Shown here piece after piece: positions 62,819-64,000 of a stretch of 64,000 nt of DNA (its first letter is position 1; each line of letters starts with the position of its first letter). Made by a program: the position numbers and the translations under genes. Origin of the DNA: Escarpia spicata (lineage: Eukaryota > Annelida > Polychaeta > Sabellida > Siboglinidae); contig OZ023205.1 of the NCBI GenBank assembly GCA_963995525.1, positions 66,847,298 through 66,911,297 on the forward strand. Reading direction: 5' to 3'. The notes beneath the pieces were generated by a model that saw only the letters and a program-made list of their open reading frames with translations, ran no database searches and was not told the origin of the DNA.

Positions 62819-64000
62819 GTGAATTACAAATTATATTTTACATACCAGGTTGTACTGGTTCATGAACACAGAATCCATATGTACTGGTTTCATTGTACAC
62901 AACTTTTTATTGTTAGTCTTGTAGCCAAAATTAATTTTAGCATCATAAACATTTGCAAACAATATTTTGTTCAGCTGTGTTGACGTACATTTTCTGGTGT
63001 TTTCGTGACAACAGGATCAGCATTCTCGTCTGTAGCCAGATCTCACAGTCCAACAGACATGTGATATCATTTGATTTTGGTCCAAAAAGAAGCAGTCCGA
63101 CCCTGAAAACATAGTTGAGTCTTCAATGATTAGTCTTCAATGGTTTATGAAAATACTACTACATATTACATTCTTATTACTGGATTTGTTCTTCTGCAAT
63201 CTAGCATTATTGTTGTATGTATGAGAACAACATTTTTGGGTAAATTTTTGGGTCTATCAACCACGTCACTACTGTTACTTATTATTTATGGTAGTGTACT
63301 AACTGTCTGCTTGTAGTTATCAATTGCACGTCGTATCCACGACAATTCAGTTTACCGTTATCAGTGGTTGGCAGAAACCAGTGATTCAAGTTATATTGTT
63401 TCTGTTATAACCTTGTATACCCATATCTACTGGTAACAGCCTTGGCTCTGCTGCCAACCAGGAATTGCATAGATTGTATACTCTTTGTTTTCCATTTATC
63501 TTCCGTATTATACAATTCCGAAATAAAACACTTTACTTTACATTTTCATAAGATGTGACATGGCAATTTCTATTGGTATTGTGTCATTTAGGCAAACATT
63601 TCAACAAGTTGCCAACAGGTATCGCTTTTACATGATATGACAACTATTCCATACTCATATTGTATGCAGGTCGTCCATAAAGTATAACACCCTTGGGGTG
63701 GGGGGGGGTGTAAGCAAATTACGAAACAAAATTTCATGTTTGTTCATCATGCTATTGGTTTGGTCAGGTTTTTGTAGATTTCAACAGCATTCATTCTTTT
63801 CAGACTTATGTGTTATTTGTAAACAACCAATCAATACAGCCAAGCAGCAAATACAGTAATTACAGTAAATGTGTGTGTGCAACATAGTGAGGTGGCCTTG
63901 TCAAAACTAATGTAATTTTAGCATTACAAAGTGTAACAAGGCTGTGGGAGCCTCCAAAATATCCACAAACAGTGTGATATACTTTTTTATAGCAGATAAA
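62819..64000. other. Right-end AT-rich region, no firm gene
   Basis: A possible minus-strand exon begins at 63102 (acceptor TTTTCAG, reading VGLLLFGPKSNDITCLLDCE), without a recognised family or a clear donor. A G run of eight lies near 63700. Confidence 0.4.

Overview
The window is metazoan nuclear DNA, most likely from a marine invertebrate. It holds four spliced protein genes with GT-AG introns, degenerate non-LTR retrotransposons, tRNA-derived SINEs, Helitron-like and inverted-repeat DNA elements, and a very heavy load of tandem minisatellites. I cannot assign a phylum from sequence alone. Every exon join quoted here was checked by reading frame and splice phase by hand, not by cDNA or a database search.

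Layout. 1-13582 (minus strand): the 5' part of a BRCA1 orthologue. It has an N-terminal RING finger over three short exons, then two giant disordered exons (2267 and 3983 bp). The gene runs off the left edge, so the BRCT repeats are not in view. 13600-14150: a candidate divergent promoter with E2F, CCAAT, CRE and TATA-like sites. 14345-17986: two minus-strand LINE remnants, Helitron-like copies and a G-rich minisatellite. 18324-24752 (plus strand): a complete seven-exon ZNF622 (REI1-type 60S ribosome maturation factor). 25526-43035 (minus strand): a complete ten-exon SNAPC1 (snRNA-activating protein complex subunit 1), convergent with ZNF622; more than half of its gene body is tandem repeat. 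43270-52498: a 2.4-kb minisatellite and AT-rich intergenic DNA with decayed repeats, a SINE and a MITE-like element. 52503-56126 (plus strand): a two-exon BTB-BACK-Kelch gene closest to the KLHL40/41 type. 56127-64000: mostly non-coding, with a degenerate RTE-type LINE at about 59590-62818 that carries another LINE tail inside it.

The genes do not form a pathway. BRCA1 acts in DNA repair and ubiquitination, ZNF622 in 60S subunit maturation, SNAPC1 in snRNA transcription, and the Kelch protein is probably a CUL3 adaptor. The most unusual feature is that several minisatellites begin exactly at exon-intron junctions and copy the splice site into each unit: a 5' splice-site array in BRCA1, a 3' splice-site array in ZNF622 and a small 5' splice-site array in SNAPC1. 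Another array starts at the last codons and stop of a retroelement ORF. Most very long open frames in the window are artefacts of these arrays.
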